A DNA stretch of 64,000 nt from an uncultured Clostridia bacterium (GTDB taxonomy: Bacteria > Bacillota > Clostridia > Oscillospirales > Acutalibacteraceae): positions 1-64,000 of the forward strand of contig CALWIK010000020.1 of NCBI GenBank assembly GCA_944380725.1. The letters are read 5' to 3'. Shown here piece after piece: positions 38,826 to 47,660 of the stretch (its first letter is position 1; each line of letters starts with the position of its first letter). Position numbers and translations under genes: made by a program. The notes under the pieces were generated by a model. It ran no database searches, was not told where the DNA came from, and saw only the letters and a list, made by a program, of their open reading frames with translations.

Positions 38826-39077
38826 TTATAAATTAATATTCAAATAAGATTTAACTAAAGCTTTTAAAAGATCATCTCTATCTATTTTGCAAATAAGACT
38901 TCTAGCATTGTTATGTGTTGTAATATAAGTTGGATCTTGAGATAAAATATATCCTACAAGTTGATTTATAGGGTTATAGCCTTTTTGCATTAAAGCATCG
39001 TAAACAATTTTTAAGGTATACTTAATAGACTCATTTTTGTTTTCGCTAACAGAAAACATCATAGTTTTATCAACCAT
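38826..39077 (-). CDS. IreB family regulatory phosphoprotein (UPF0297)
   Basis: IreB is a small substrate of the PASTA kinase IreK in Enterococcus faecalis, where it lowers cephalosporin resistance. The 83-residue product has the conserved core YTLKIVYDALMQKGYNPINQLVGYILSQDPTYIT. The N-terminal TMMFSV region is where relatives carry phosphorylated threonines (here Thr5 and neighbours). AGGAGGAGG precedes ATG 39077. It lies 61 bases after pheT on the same strand, apparently in the same transcript. Confidence 0.9.
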   Translation of the reverse strand: MVDKTMMFSVSENKNESIKYTLKIVYDALMQKGYNPINQLVGYILSQDPTYITTHNNARSLICKIDRDDLLKALVKSYLNINL

Positions 39078-39138
39078 AATAGATCCTCCTCCTTTTTATA
39101 ATACAATGTTACAACAATATTTTAGTTTTTTCAAGTTG

Positions 39139-41520
39139 TCAAGAACGAAGACTTATATTATTTTTTTCAAATGCATCTATAATCTTTTTTATAGTAGAGT
39201 TAATTTGCTCATCAGTTAAAGTAGCATTAGTTGATCTCATAGAAATATTAACCGTGACACTTTTTTTACCTTTAGGAATTTGTTTGCCCTCATAAATATC
39301 AAAAACAGTTACATTTTCTAAGAATTTTCCTGCAGAATTTTTTACGATATTTTTAAGATTACCAACAGGAACCTCTTTATCACAGATCAAAGATAAATCG
39401 CGTTTAACAGCAGGAAATTTAATAATATGACTATAAGAAACGTTAAAGTATGCGTGATCAAATAAAGCCTTAACATCGAGATCAATAATATAAGCTCGTG
39501 TGCCCAAACCAAAATTTTCGAGCACAGTAGGGTGAATCTCAGCAATATTACCTAGTAAAACGTTGTTACATAATACATCAGCGCAGCGACCAGGATGAAA
39601 ATAAACAATTTTAGAATTAGCTACAAATTCATACTCTTTAATGAATAATTTATCAAGGAATCCTTCTAAAAAGCCCTTTACACATCCAAAATTGATATTC
39701 GTGCCATAAAATCCTGCAATAAGTTTTATTTTTTCGGTTGGAAGATCGTTATTATTATTATTTAGAATATATTCTTTAGCAAGTTCAAAAAGCATAGCAT
39801 TTTCATTTTTGTGATTATAGTTAGAAGAAAGCACTTCTAGCATTGATGCAATAGCAGTAGTACGCATTAAGCTGGTTTCTTCTCCAAGGGGATTCAAAAT
39901 TTTTATTGAATTTCGCAAAAAATGATTAGGGGGCAATAATAATTTATCATATTGTTTCTGACTTAAAAACGAGTAAGTAGATATTTCACTCAAACCCAAA
40001 GAAATCATTGCATTAACAATTTTTTGTTTGAACTTTTGTTCTTTTGTGAATTTACCATAGTGACTACCACGAAGTGCAGTGGAGGGAATATTATTGTAAC
40101 CATAAAATCTTGCAATTTCTTCTGCAATATCATTTTTATTTTTTAAATCCAGCCTAAAACTGGGAACAATAACATTATTGTCAACCACTTTGCAGTCAAG
40201 CCTAGACAAAATATTTTTCATTTCTTCGTAAGAAATATTTACATTTAAAAACTTATTAATGGATTCTGGATCAAAAGGGATTTTAATAATCTCGTCCAAA
40301 GAATTATCCACAATAAAAGTTTCAGAGCAAACCTCTCCAGCACCTGACATTTCGATTAATTCGCAAGCACGGTTTAATGCCGGAATACAATTATTTTTAT
40401 CAATACCCTTTTCAAATCTAACACTAGAATCTGTGCGAAGGGCTTGCTCTTTAGAAGCTCTTCTCACAGCAATTGGGTTAAAAATAGCAGATTCAAGCAC
40501 AATTGTAGTAGTATCTTTTTTTATCGAACTAAATTCTCCACCCATAACACCAGCGAGTGCAATAGGCCTTTTCGCATTAGCTACAACAAGATTATTTTCA
40601 TTTAATTTGTGTTCTTTTCCGTCAAGAGTTGTAATACATTCATTCTTATTAGCTTTTCGAATATTAATTTGTGAGCCCTCAATATAACGCAAGTCAAAAG
40701 CATGCATAGGCTGTCCATATTCAAGCATAACGTAATTTGTAATATCGACAATATTATTGATTGAACCTACACCCATTGCCCTAAGTTTCTCGCGAATAAA
40801 TCTAGGAGAAGTCCCGACTTTAACATTTTTAACAATTCTAGCAGAATAGAAAGGGCACAGGTCTTTTTCAAATACATTTACTTTTAATTCATCTTTATCC
40901 ATTTTAGCTAAAGCCTTAACAACTGGTTTATGAAGCTTTAACTCTTTATTAAAGGTAGCTGAGACCTCACGAGCTAAACCGATAATCGAAAGACAGTCGC
41001 CTCTATTAGGAGTAATTTCAAATTCAAATTTTACATCATTAAAACCTATAGCGCTGCAGATGTCTTGCCCAATTTTACAACCCTCTTCTTGTAAAACAAA
41101 GATACCATTCTCAACAGCATATGGAAAATCACTAGTACTAAGACCCAGCTCTCTTAAAGAACACATCATTCCGCAACTTAAAACACCACGAAATTTATTC
41201 TTTTTTATTTTTGTCCCATCATTTAAAGTAGATCCATCAAGAGCAACAGGGACAAGGTCATTAACACACAAATTTTTAGCTCCAGTAACAATTTGAATAG
41301 CTTTGCTATCTCCTACATCAACCATACAGACAACAAGTTTATCAGCATTTGGATGTTTTTCTATGGACAAAACCTTTCCAACAACTATTCGATTTATTTT
41401 TTCGCCTTCAATCTCATATTTTTCAACTTTAGAACCGCTCATTGTCATCCTATCGGCAAATTCTTTTGGGGGAACATCAATATCAACAAAGTCTTTTAAC
41501 CAATTCATAGAAAGATTCAT
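39139..41520 (-). CDS. pheT: Phenylalanyl-tRNA synthetase beta subunit
   Basis: PheT pairs with PheS in a heterotetramer that charges tRNA-Phe and hydrolyses Tyr-tRNA-Phe. The 793 residues hold an EMAP-like tRNA-binding domain (about 40-150), the B3/B4 editing domain (about 210-385; GVGSINNIVDITNYVM), B5 (about 405-475), the class II-like core and the C-terminal anticodon-binding FDX-ACB domain (from about 700; FPAVKRDLSLI). AAGGTGG precedes ATG 41520. It follows pheS by 39 bases. Confidence 0.96.
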   Translation of the reverse strand: MNLSMNWLKDFVDIDVPPKEFADRMTMSGSKVEKYEIEGEKINRIVVGKVLSIEKHPNADKLVVCMVDVGDSKAIQIVTGAKNLCVNDLVPVALDGSTLNDGTKIKKNKFRGVLSCGMMCSLRELGLSTSDFPYAVENGIFVLQEEGCKIGQDICSAIGFNDVKFEFEITPNRGDCLSIIGLAREVSATFNKELKLHKPVVKALAKMDKDELKVNVFEKDLCPFYSARIVKNVKVGTSPRFIREKLRAMGVGSINNIVDITNYVMLEYGQPMHAFDLRYIEGSQINIRKANKNECITTLDGKEHKLNENNLVVANAKRPIALAGVMGGEFSSIKKDTTTIVLESAIFNPIAVRRASKEQALRTDSSVRFEKGIDKNNCIPALNRACELIEMSGAGEVCSETFIVDNSLDEIIKIPFDPESINKFLNVNISYEEMKNILSRLDCKVVDNNVIVPSFRLDLKNKNDIAEEIARFYGYNNIPSTALRGSHYGKFTKEQKFKQKIVNAMISLGLSEISTYSFLSQKQYDKLLLPPNHFLRNSIKILNPLGEETSLMRTTAIASMLEVLSSNYNHKNENAMLFELAKEYILNNNNNDLPTEKIKLIAGFYGTNINFGCVKGFLEGFLDKLFIKEYEFVANSKIVYFHPGRCADVLCNNVLLGNIAEIHPTVLENFGLGTRAYIIDLDVKALFDHAYFNVSYSHIIKFPAVKRDLSLICDKEVPVGNLKNIVKNSAGKFLENVTVFDIYEGKQIPKGKKSVTVNISMRSTNATLTDEQINSTIKKIIDAFEKNNISLRS

Positions 41521-41559
41521 AAAAAACCACCTTATAAATTTAATACTTTAGAAAATGAA

Positions 41560-42579
41560 TTAAAATTGATTTAAAAATCTAACATCATTTTCATAAAATA
41601 AACGCATATCATCAATATTATAGCGGCGCATAGCGATTCTCTCTAATCCAACGCCAAAAGCAAATCCACTATAAATTTCAGAATCAATACCACAATTTTT
41701 AAGCACAGTAGGATGAACCATTCCGCAACCCAAAATCTCTATCCAACCTTCATTTTTACATAACCTGCAGCCCTTGCCATGACAGCCAAAGCATTGGACA
41801 TCAACTTCTGCGGAAGGTTCAGTATATGGAAAATGGTGTGGCCTAAATCTAACAACAGAATCTAAACCATAAAGAGCTTGAATAAAAGTTTCCAACGTTC
41901 CTTTTAAATCTGAAAAGGTTACACCATTATCTACAACCAACCCCTCAATTTGATTAAAGAGCGGAGAATGGGTTGCGTCAATAGTATCAGACCGATAAAC
42001 TCTCCCAGGAGATATCATTCTAATAGGTGGCTGAGTTTTTTCCATTGTACGTATTTGCACACAAGATGTTTGAGTTCTTAGTAAGATATTTTCGCTAATA
42101 TAAAAAGTATCTTGAGTATCTCTTGCTGGATGATATTTAGGCATATTTAGTGCTTCGAAATTATAATAATCGTTTTCTATTTCAGGGCCTTCAACGATGT
42201 CAAACCCCATACCTATAAAAATCTCCTTAACATCATCCAAAACTATGTTTAAAGGATGTTTATGCCCAATAGACCTGTATATTCCTGGCAAAGTGACGTC
42301 GATTTTTTCTTTATTTAATTTTTGCTCAAGAATGGAGTCTTTAATTTCTTTTATGCCAGCTTCAATACTATAATTAATAAAATCACGAACTTCGTTTACT
42401 AATTGTCCGATTATTGGCTTTTCATTATCCGAAAATTTGCCTATTTGCTTTAAAATAGCAGTCAACTCGCCTTTTTTGCCCAGATATTTAATTCTCAAAT
42501 TTTCAATATCTTTTAGTGTCTTTGTAGCTAAAATTTCTTTTTGTGCAGTATTTTTAATCTTTTCAATTTGATTCTTCAA
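41560..42579 (-). CDS. pheS: Phenylalanyl-tRNA synthetase alpha subunit
   Basis: PheS is the catalytic class II subunit. The 339 residues have an N-terminal coiled coil (about 1-85), motif 2-like YRSDTIDATHSPLFNQIEG, the phenylalanine pocket around FRPHHFPYTEPSAEVDV, and motif 3 GFAFGVGLERIAMRRYNIDD. A zinc-finger-like CFGCHGKGCRLCKN segment is present at about 266-279, as in many bacterial PheS. TTG 42579 follows GAGGTG. A T-box leader lies upstream. Confidence 0.96.
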   Translation of the reverse strand: MKNQIEKIKNTAQKEILATKTLKDIENLRIKYLGKKGELTAILKQIGKFSDNEKPIIGQLVNEVRDFINYSIEAGIKEIKDSILEQKLNKEKIDVTLPGIYRSIGHKHPLNIVLDDVKEIFIGMGFDIVEGPEIENDYYNFEALNMPKYHPARDTQDTFYISENILLRTQTSCVQIRTMEKTQPPIRMISPGRVYRSDTIDATHSPLFNQIEGLVVDNGVTFSDLKGTLETFIQALYGLDSVVRFRPHHFPYTEPSAEVDVQCFGCHGKGCRLCKNEGWIEILGCGMVHPTVLKNCGIDSEIYSGFAFGVGLERIAMRRYNIDDMRLFYENDVRFLNQF

Positions 42580-42595
42580 AAAAACACCTCATATA

Positions 42596-42846
42596 TAAAA
42601 AAATAAAAAAGTTCACTTTAATCCCTAAATAGGGACGAAAGCGAATTTCCGCGGTACCACCCTAATTTTTGCACGAAAACGTGCAAACACTCTAAAGAAT
42701 TTAACGGTTCTACCCGATGTTCTCTACGTATCAAGAACACAGCTCAAAAGTGAACTTCATTTTCGTTTTGCAGATAAGCTTACAGCCAAGGCTTACCTCT
42801 CTAAAATACAAACATCAGAAAATTACTCTCTTTATCATAGCTATTA
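42596..42846 (-). promoter_or_regulatory. T-box riboswitch controlling pheS-pheT
   Basis: Read on the minus strand, the T-box AGGGTGGTACCGCGG occurs at 42663-42649, before a terminator stem (TTCGCTTTCGTCCC with GGGATTAAAGTGAA, then T6; 42645-42604). A stable hairpin GCACG-CGTGC (42687-42668) fits stem III. Uncharged tRNA-Phe would pair with the leader and stop termination. A TTC triplet at 42754-42752 is a plausible specifier codon; that assignment is inference. Confidence 0.9.
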
Positions 42847-42851
42847 AATTA

Positions 42852-42879
42852 AGTATAGCATATTTTTTTGTTTTTTCAA
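42852..42879 (-). promoter_or_regulatory. Promoter of the pheST T-box transcript
   Basis: On the minus strand TTGAAA (42879-42874), 16 bases, TATACT (42857-42852), directly before the T-box leader. Confidence 0.7.
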
Positions 42880-42949
42880 ATAATTTTTACTTTATCTTGA
42901 ACAAGTAGGGTGAATGTATTATAATAAGTCAACATTATAAAAGAAAGAC

Positions 42950-42985
42950 CTTTTCTAAATAAATAGAAAAGGCCTTTATAAAAAT
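42950..42985 (-). terminator. Terminator after the HPr-like gene
   Basis: CCTTTTCTA and its complement TAGAAAAGG form a hairpin at about 42955-42974, followed on the minus strand by TCTTTCTTTT. It ends the HPr-like gene, whose stop is at 43029. Confidence 0.6.
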
Positions 42986-43028
42986 TTAATGCTACTGTGT
43001 GCAATTATTAATTTATATAAAGAAGAAA

Positions 43029-43271
43029 TTATACAGCTTCTGCAGCGAGAGAAAATTCTTTTAATTTCTCTTTAAAATCTGCCGGACAATTTTCAGAAAC
43101 TTCGATTTTAATTGGCCTTGACAAATCCAGTGCAAAAATCCCCATAATAGATTTTCCGTTGATTATGTATTTGTCAGAAAGAATCGTTACAGGAAATTCA
43201 TACTGATTTGCAAAAGATACGAATTTCTTTACAGTTTCAATGTCAGGTAATAAAATATCCTCTTTATACAT
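43029..43271 (-). CDS. HPr-like protein lacking the active-site histidine
   Basis: The 80-residue protein has the HPr fold pattern, with the serine-46-like region NGKSIMGIFALDLSRPIKIEV at about 43-64, but the phosphorylated histidine motif GLHARPA is absent; the matching part reads DIETVKKFVSFANQY. It therefore cannot accept phosphate from enzyme I in the normal way. Such paralogues occur in Clostridia, possibly as regulators through the serine site. TTGGAGGTA precedes ATG 43271. No PTS genes are near. Confidence 0.8.
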   Translation of the reverse strand: MYKEDILLPDIETVKKFVSFANQYEFPVTILSDKYIINGKSIMGIFALDLSRPIKIEVSENCPADFKEKLKEFSLAAEAV

Positions 43272-43408
43272 TTTGTACCTCCAAAAGTCAAACAGATAGT
43301 AATTACAAATATATGTTAGCAGGATAATTTACATAGGTCAAGGCAAATATAAAAATTTAAAATGAAAAAAGAAAATTTCTTAGAAAGTTATAAAAAAGGA
43401 GAAAAAAT

Positions 43409-44701
43409 ATGAAAATTTTTATTATAACTTTAGGCTGTAAAGTTAATCAGTATGAATCTCAGGCTATTTTAGAGAAATTTTATGCAGCAAGTTATACAAA
43501 AACAGATTCGACAAAATATGCAGATGTTGTTGTTATAAATTCTTGTACAGTTACAGACGAAAGTGATAAAAAAGTTAAAAAATTGATGCATAAAGTTCGA
43601 AAAATAAATCCTTCAGCAATAATTGTTCTTGTAGGTTGCATGCCACAGGCTTTTCCAGAAAAAATGGCTTCTATTAATGAAGTGGATATAATTTTAGGCA
43701 ATTCAAATAAAAATAATATTTTAAAATATATATCTGATTTTATAAAGTCTAAAAATAAAATAGTAGCGATTGATAATGCTACAAAATTTTTAAAATTTGA
43801 TGGCCCAAAAATAACAAATTTTAATGATAGGACAAGAGCTTTTTTAAAGATAGAAGATGGCTGCAATAGATTTTGTTCTTATTGTATAATTCCATATGCC
43901 AGAGGAAGCGTGCGCTCTAAGCCTATTGATGAAATTTTATTAGAAGCACAAAATTTAGCTCAAAACGGGTATAAAGAGATAGTTTTGGTTGGAATAAATC
44001 TTTCATCATACGGAATAGACTTAGGTTTGAACTTATGCGATGCGGTTGAAACAGTGTGCTCTGTGAATGGCATCAAAAGAGTAAGATTAGGATCTCTTGA
44101 ACCAGAATATATGAATAAAAAAGTTATAGAAAGATTATCAAGACAGCAAAAGTTATGCCCACAATTTCATTTGTCACTTCAAAGCGGTTGTGACGAAACT
44201 TTAAAAAGAATGAACCGACACTATAATTCAGATGAGTATTTTAAAATTGTACAAAATTTAAGGTCTAATTTTAAGAATGTAGCAATAACTACTGACGTTA
44301 TGGTAGGCTTTGCTGGAGAATCAGATGAAGAATTTGAAAAATCACTCATTTTTGTAAAAAAAGTTGGATTTTCTAAAGTTCATGTGTTTTCATATTCTAT
44401 CCGGGAAGGAACCCGTGCGGCAATATTTAAAAATCAAGTCAAGAATTGTATAAAAAAAATGCGTAGTAAGATAATGCTTGATGAAACTGAAAAAAATAGA
44501 ATTGAATTTTTAAAATCTCAAGTAGGAACTTTAGAACCAGTTCTTTACGAAAGTTGCAATAAAAATGGCGTATTTGAAGGATATACTCCAAATTATACGC
44601 CAATAAAAGTGATTTCGAATTTAGAATTGCGTTCCAAAATAATTCTCACAGAAATTACAGAGGCAAAGTCTGATTATTGTGTGGGAAAAATAGTTGAGTA
44701 G
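43409..44701 (+). CDS. mtaB: tRNA t6A37 methylthiotransferase MtaB
   Basis: MtaB adds a methylthio group to t6A37 of tRNAs reading ANN codons. It is a radical SAM enzyme with two iron-sulfur clusters. The 430 residues show the N-terminal UPF0004 cysteines (LGCKVNQYE, NSCTVTDES, VGCMPQ), the radical SAM motif DGCNRFCSYCIIPYARG and a C-terminal TRAM domain. AAAGGAG precedes ATG 43409. Its relative MiaB is encoded 9 kb downstream. Confidence 0.94.
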   Translation: MKIFIITLGCKVNQYESQAILEKFYAASYTKTDSTKYADVVVINSCTVTDESDKKVKKLMHKVRKINPSAIIVLVGCMPQAFPEKMASINEVDIILGNSNKNNILKYISDFIKSKNKIVAIDNATKFLKFDGPKITNFNDRTRAFLKIEDGCNRFCSYCIIPYARGSVRSKPIDEILLEAQNLAQNGYKEIVLVGINLSSYGIDLGLNLCDAVETVCSVNGIKRVRLGSLEPEYMNKKVIERLSRQQKLCPQFHLSLQSGCDETLKRMNRHYNSDEYFKIVQNLRSNFKNVAITTDVMVGFAGESDEEFEKSLIFVKKVGFSKVHVFSYSIREGTRAAIFKNQVKNCIKKMRSKIMLDETEKNRIEFLKSQVGTLEPVLYESCNKNGVFEGYTPNYTPIKVISNLELRSKIILTEITEAKSDYCVGKIVE

Positions 44702-44702
44702 T

Positions 44703-45950
44703 TTAATTTAAAACAGACATAACATTTTGAATTTCGTCATTAGCCTTTTCATTTTTTAAATCTTCGAAAGAAAAAAACATAAATCCATCACAGCCAAGCT
44801 TACGACATTGTTCGACTTGAGACTTTAAAATATCGTTGCGATCTTTCCACGTTCCGGAATCAGCTGTAGGGCTACCTGCTTTATACATAGCTAAACCAAA
44901 ATACATTTTTACTTTATTACTTCTAGGTAAATCTTGCCAATCATGGACTGCTTTTGAAGATGGCAGTGCGGGATGTTCTGGACTAAAATAAATCTGTGGA
45001 CAGATGTAGTCAATATAGCCAGGAATTTTGCACCAAGTAGCAACATCTGCTCCTATTTTTGAGTTGTAAGAAAGGTTGCCAGAAGGTGAGATTCCAAAAA
45101 TAATATTGGGATTTATGCTTTTTATTGCACTGTATGTACTAGAAACAAGGGAGTTAATATTTGCAAATCTCCAGTCTTTGAGTGTAATCGGTTGAGAATT
45201 ATCTGGCAGACCACAACAATATTCTTTATAACTTATATCGTCTAGATTAGGATTGTCGGAAGGATAAAAATAATCGTCAAATTGTACACCGTCAACAGAG
45301 TAATTTTCCACAACTTCTTTAACTCCGTTAATTATGAGCTTTCTTACTTCTGGATATGCCGGGTTTAGATACTTTCCTGTGGCTGTTTCTAATATAATGT
45401 CTTTTGCGTTACTGCTATTTTTCAAAGAAAAATAAACATTAGTTTTGCAAAAAAAATCAGGGCGATTATTTACTTGTATTCGCAGGGGATTTATCCAAGC
45501 ATGAAATTGTAGACCAGCTTTGTGAGTAGTTTTTACCATGTAATCAAGGGGGTCAAAGCCAGGAGCTTCTCCTTGTTTTACACTTATTAAATGAGACCAA
45601 GGATAATATTTTGATGGATACAAAGCGTCACTAAACGGTCTTACGTGGACAATTAAAGCATTAAATTTGTGTTTTAGAGCCTCAGAAATTATATTGTTGA
45701 ATTTAGCTTTAAATTCAGATTCACTGTAATTTGTATCTTTCATATCTAAAGACATAAATGGAACCCAAACAGCTCGCATTTCAGCCGTATTGTTATAGAT
45801 ATTTTTTTCAGGAGTAAAAAAGCCTTTTGGTTGAATGTTCTCTGGTGAAAGTTCAGCATTTATTTTATTTGGTTTTGTTGTTGCATTGGCAGATAAAAAA
45901 ATTGCTGCTACTAAAGAAATTACAGAAAAAGTAAGAACCTTGTTTTTCAA
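44703..45950 (-). CDS. Secreted family 10-like glycosyl hydrolase (GHL10)
   Basis: GHL10 (formerly DUF187) proteins are thought to cut glycan strands or modify peptidoglycan; the activity is known only for a few. The 415 residues begin with a signal peptide (about 1-24), then the barrel start AEMRAVWVPFM, HKFNALIVHVRPFSDALYPS, the motif YSVDGVQFDDYFYPS with likely catalytic acid, and DYICPQIYFSPEHPA. TTG 45950 with AAGGATA 11 bases upstream is preferred; GTG 45959 would be too close. The gene converges with mtaB, one base apart. Confidence 0.85.
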   Translation of the reverse strand: MKNKVLTFSVISLVAAIFLSANATTKPNKINAELSPENIQPKGFFTPEKNIYNNTAEMRAVWVPFMSLDMKDTNYSESEFKAKFNNIISEALKHKFNALIVHVRPFSDALYPSKYYPWSHLISVKQGEAPGFDPLDYMVKTTHKAGLQFHAWINPLRIQVNNRPDFFCKTNVYFSLKNSSNAKDIILETATGKYLNPAYPEVRKLIINGVKEVVENYSVDGVQFDDYFYPSDNPNLDDISYKEYCCGLPDNSQPITLKDWRFANINSLVSSTYSAIKSINPNIIFGISPSGNLSYNSKIGADVATWCKIPGYIDYICPQIYFSPEHPALPSSKAVHDWQDLPRSNKVKMYFGLAMYKAGSPTADSGTWKDRNDILKSQVEQCRKLGCDGFMFFSFEDLKNEKANDEIQNVMSVLN

Positions 45951-46101
45951 TATTATCACTATCCTTAAAATGTTTAACTTTAATTATTCTAACATATAGA
46001 CAAAAACGTTTAAATGTTTCAAAGGCTAATTTTGATATTTAAATTTTAATCAGAGTGTGATATAATTAGGAAAAATTTAAAAATATTTGGGGAGAATTTA
46101 T

Positions 46102-46878
46102 TTGAGAGCGTATTTTGAGACTTTTAAAAGGTATAAATATCTTCTTATAAATCTTATTACAAAAGATGTAAAATTAAAATATAGAAGATCTGTGCTGGGT
46201 ATATTTTGGAGCGTGCTAAATCCTTTGCTTATGATGATAGTTATATCAGCTGTTTTTTCTAACATATTTAGAGTAAATATTGATAACTTTCCGATTTATT
46301 ATTTAACCGGATCAACTTTATTTAACATGTTTTCTGAAACGACAAACTATTCTATGATGTCGGTTTTGGAGGCAAAAAGCCTTATAAAAAAAGTTCATAT
46401 TCCTAAGTACATATTCCCGTTAGAAAAATGTATGTTTGGTTTTGTAAACTTTCTTTTTTCTATGATTGCGGTAGCTTTTATGTATATAATTTTTGGGTAT
46501 CCAATATATTGGACGATTTTGCTTTTCCCTGTTCCTGTAATTTACACGCTAATATTTTCTATAGGGTTAGGCTTAATTTTGTCTGCTTTGAGCGTATTCT
46601 TTAGAGATATTGTTCATTTATATTCAGTTTTGCTGACTGCTTGGACTTATTTTACGCCAATTATGTATCCTTATGATATATTAAATGATAAAATAAAGTT
46701 AATTATGCATTTAAATCCAATGTTTCATTATGTAAAATATTTTAGAGATGTTCTAATGTATAAAACCATCCCAAATTTGGAAACAAATTTGATTTGCATA
46801 TCAATATCAGTTGGAACTTTAATTTTTGGACTTTTGTTTTTTAAAAGTAAACAGGATAAATTTATTCTTTATATTTGA
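46102..46878 (+). CDS. ABC-2 type permease for teichoic acid/O-antigen-like glycan export
   Basis: The 258-residue permease has six membrane helices and the start YKYLLINLITKDVKLKYRRS, VLGIFWSVLNPLLMM, typical of TagG/Wzm proteins that export lipid-linked polysaccharide. TTG 46102 follows GGGGAGA; the longer frame to 46087 overlaps that site. It pairs with the ATPase gene 16 bases downstream. The substrate is probably a cell-surface glycan given the following genes. Confidence 0.9.
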   Translation: MRAYFETFKRYKYLLINLITKDVKLKYRRSVLGIFWSVLNPLLMMIVISAVFSNIFRVNIDNFPIYYLTGSTLFNMFSETTNYSMMSVLEAKSLIKKVHIPKYIFPLEKCMFGFVNFLFSMIAVAFMYIIFGYPIYWTILLFPVPVIYTLIFSIGLGLILSALSVFFRDIVHLYSVLLTAWTYFTPIMYPYDILNDKIKLIMHLNPMFHYVKYFRDVLMYKTIPNLETNLICISISVGTLIFGLLFFKSKQDKFILYI

Positions 46879-46894
46879 GGTTAAAGGTGAGATT

Positions 46895-47626
46895 TTGGGA
46901 AACGCAATAGAAGTAAAAAATGTTGAAATGCATTTTAATATGAGTAAAGAAAAAGTAGACAATTTAAAAGAGTATTTTATAAAATTATATAAACGTCAGC
47001 TAATGTATGAGGACTTCATAGCGCTGGATAAAGTTAGTGTGGACATAAAAAAAGGTGAAGTTTTTGGAATAATAGGAAGAAATGGGTCTGGAAAAAGTAC
47101 TCTTTTAAAGGCTATTTCTGGTATTTTAAAACCCACCTCCGGCACAATAAAAGTTTATGGCGCTGTAGCGCCTTTAATAGAGTTAGGCGCTGGGTTTGAT
47201 TTAGATTTGACGGCACGAGAAAATATTTTTTTAAATGGTTCTGTGTTAGGCTTTTCTAACAAGATGATACATGAAAAGTTTGCTGAGATTGTCGAATTTT
47301 CTGAGCTAGGAGAGTTTTTAGATGTTCCTGTGAAAAATTATTCTTCAGGTATGGTGGCAAGAATAGGTTTTGCTGTGGCTACTATGGTAAAGCCAGATAT
47401 ATTGATTGTAGATGAAATTTTGTCTGTTGGAGATTTTCTTTTTCAGCAAAAATGTGAGAGAAGAATAAATGACCTTATGCAAGGTGGAACTACCGTTTTA
47501 ATAGTTTCTCATATGTTAGAACAAATTAGAAGACTTTGTAATAGAGTTATGTGGTTAGATAAGGGAAAAACCAAAATGATTGGTGAGACCGAGTCTGTTT
47601 GTAATGCTTATGAGTCCTGTGTTTGA
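46895..47626 (+). CDS. ABC transporter ATPase, TagH/Wzt type
   Basis: The 243 residues show Walker A GRNGSGKST, the family-specific LIELGAGFDLDLTARENIFLNG, a signature NYSSGMVARIGFA, Walker B ILIVDEILSVGD and SHMLEQI. The C-terminal carbohydrate-binding domain of some Wzt proteins is missing, as in TagH-like short forms without extra domains. TTG 46895 has AAAGGTGAG. It forms a two-gene export system with the permease and precedes the glycan-building genes. Confidence 0.93.
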   Translation: MGNAIEVKNVEMHFNMSKEKVDNLKEYFIKLYKRQLMYEDFIALDKVSVDIKKGEVFGIIGRNGSGKSTLLKAISGILKPTSGTIKVYGAVAPLIELGAGFDLDLTARENIFLNGSVLGFSNKMIHEKFAEIVEFSELGEFLDVPVKNYSSGMVARIGFAVATMVKPDILIVDEILSVGDFLFQQKCERRINDLMQGGTTVLIVSHMLEQIRRLCNRVMWLDKGKTKMIGETESVCNAYESCV

Positions 47627-47660
47627 TTTTTAAAATTGACATAATTTAGGGGGTCTTTTT

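Noticed and set aside
42897..42925. Plus-strand promoter TTGAAC-17-TATAAT
   Set aside because: It fits sigma-A spacing but leads straight into the HPr terminator with no gene; a chance match in AT-rich DNA or a very short RNA.
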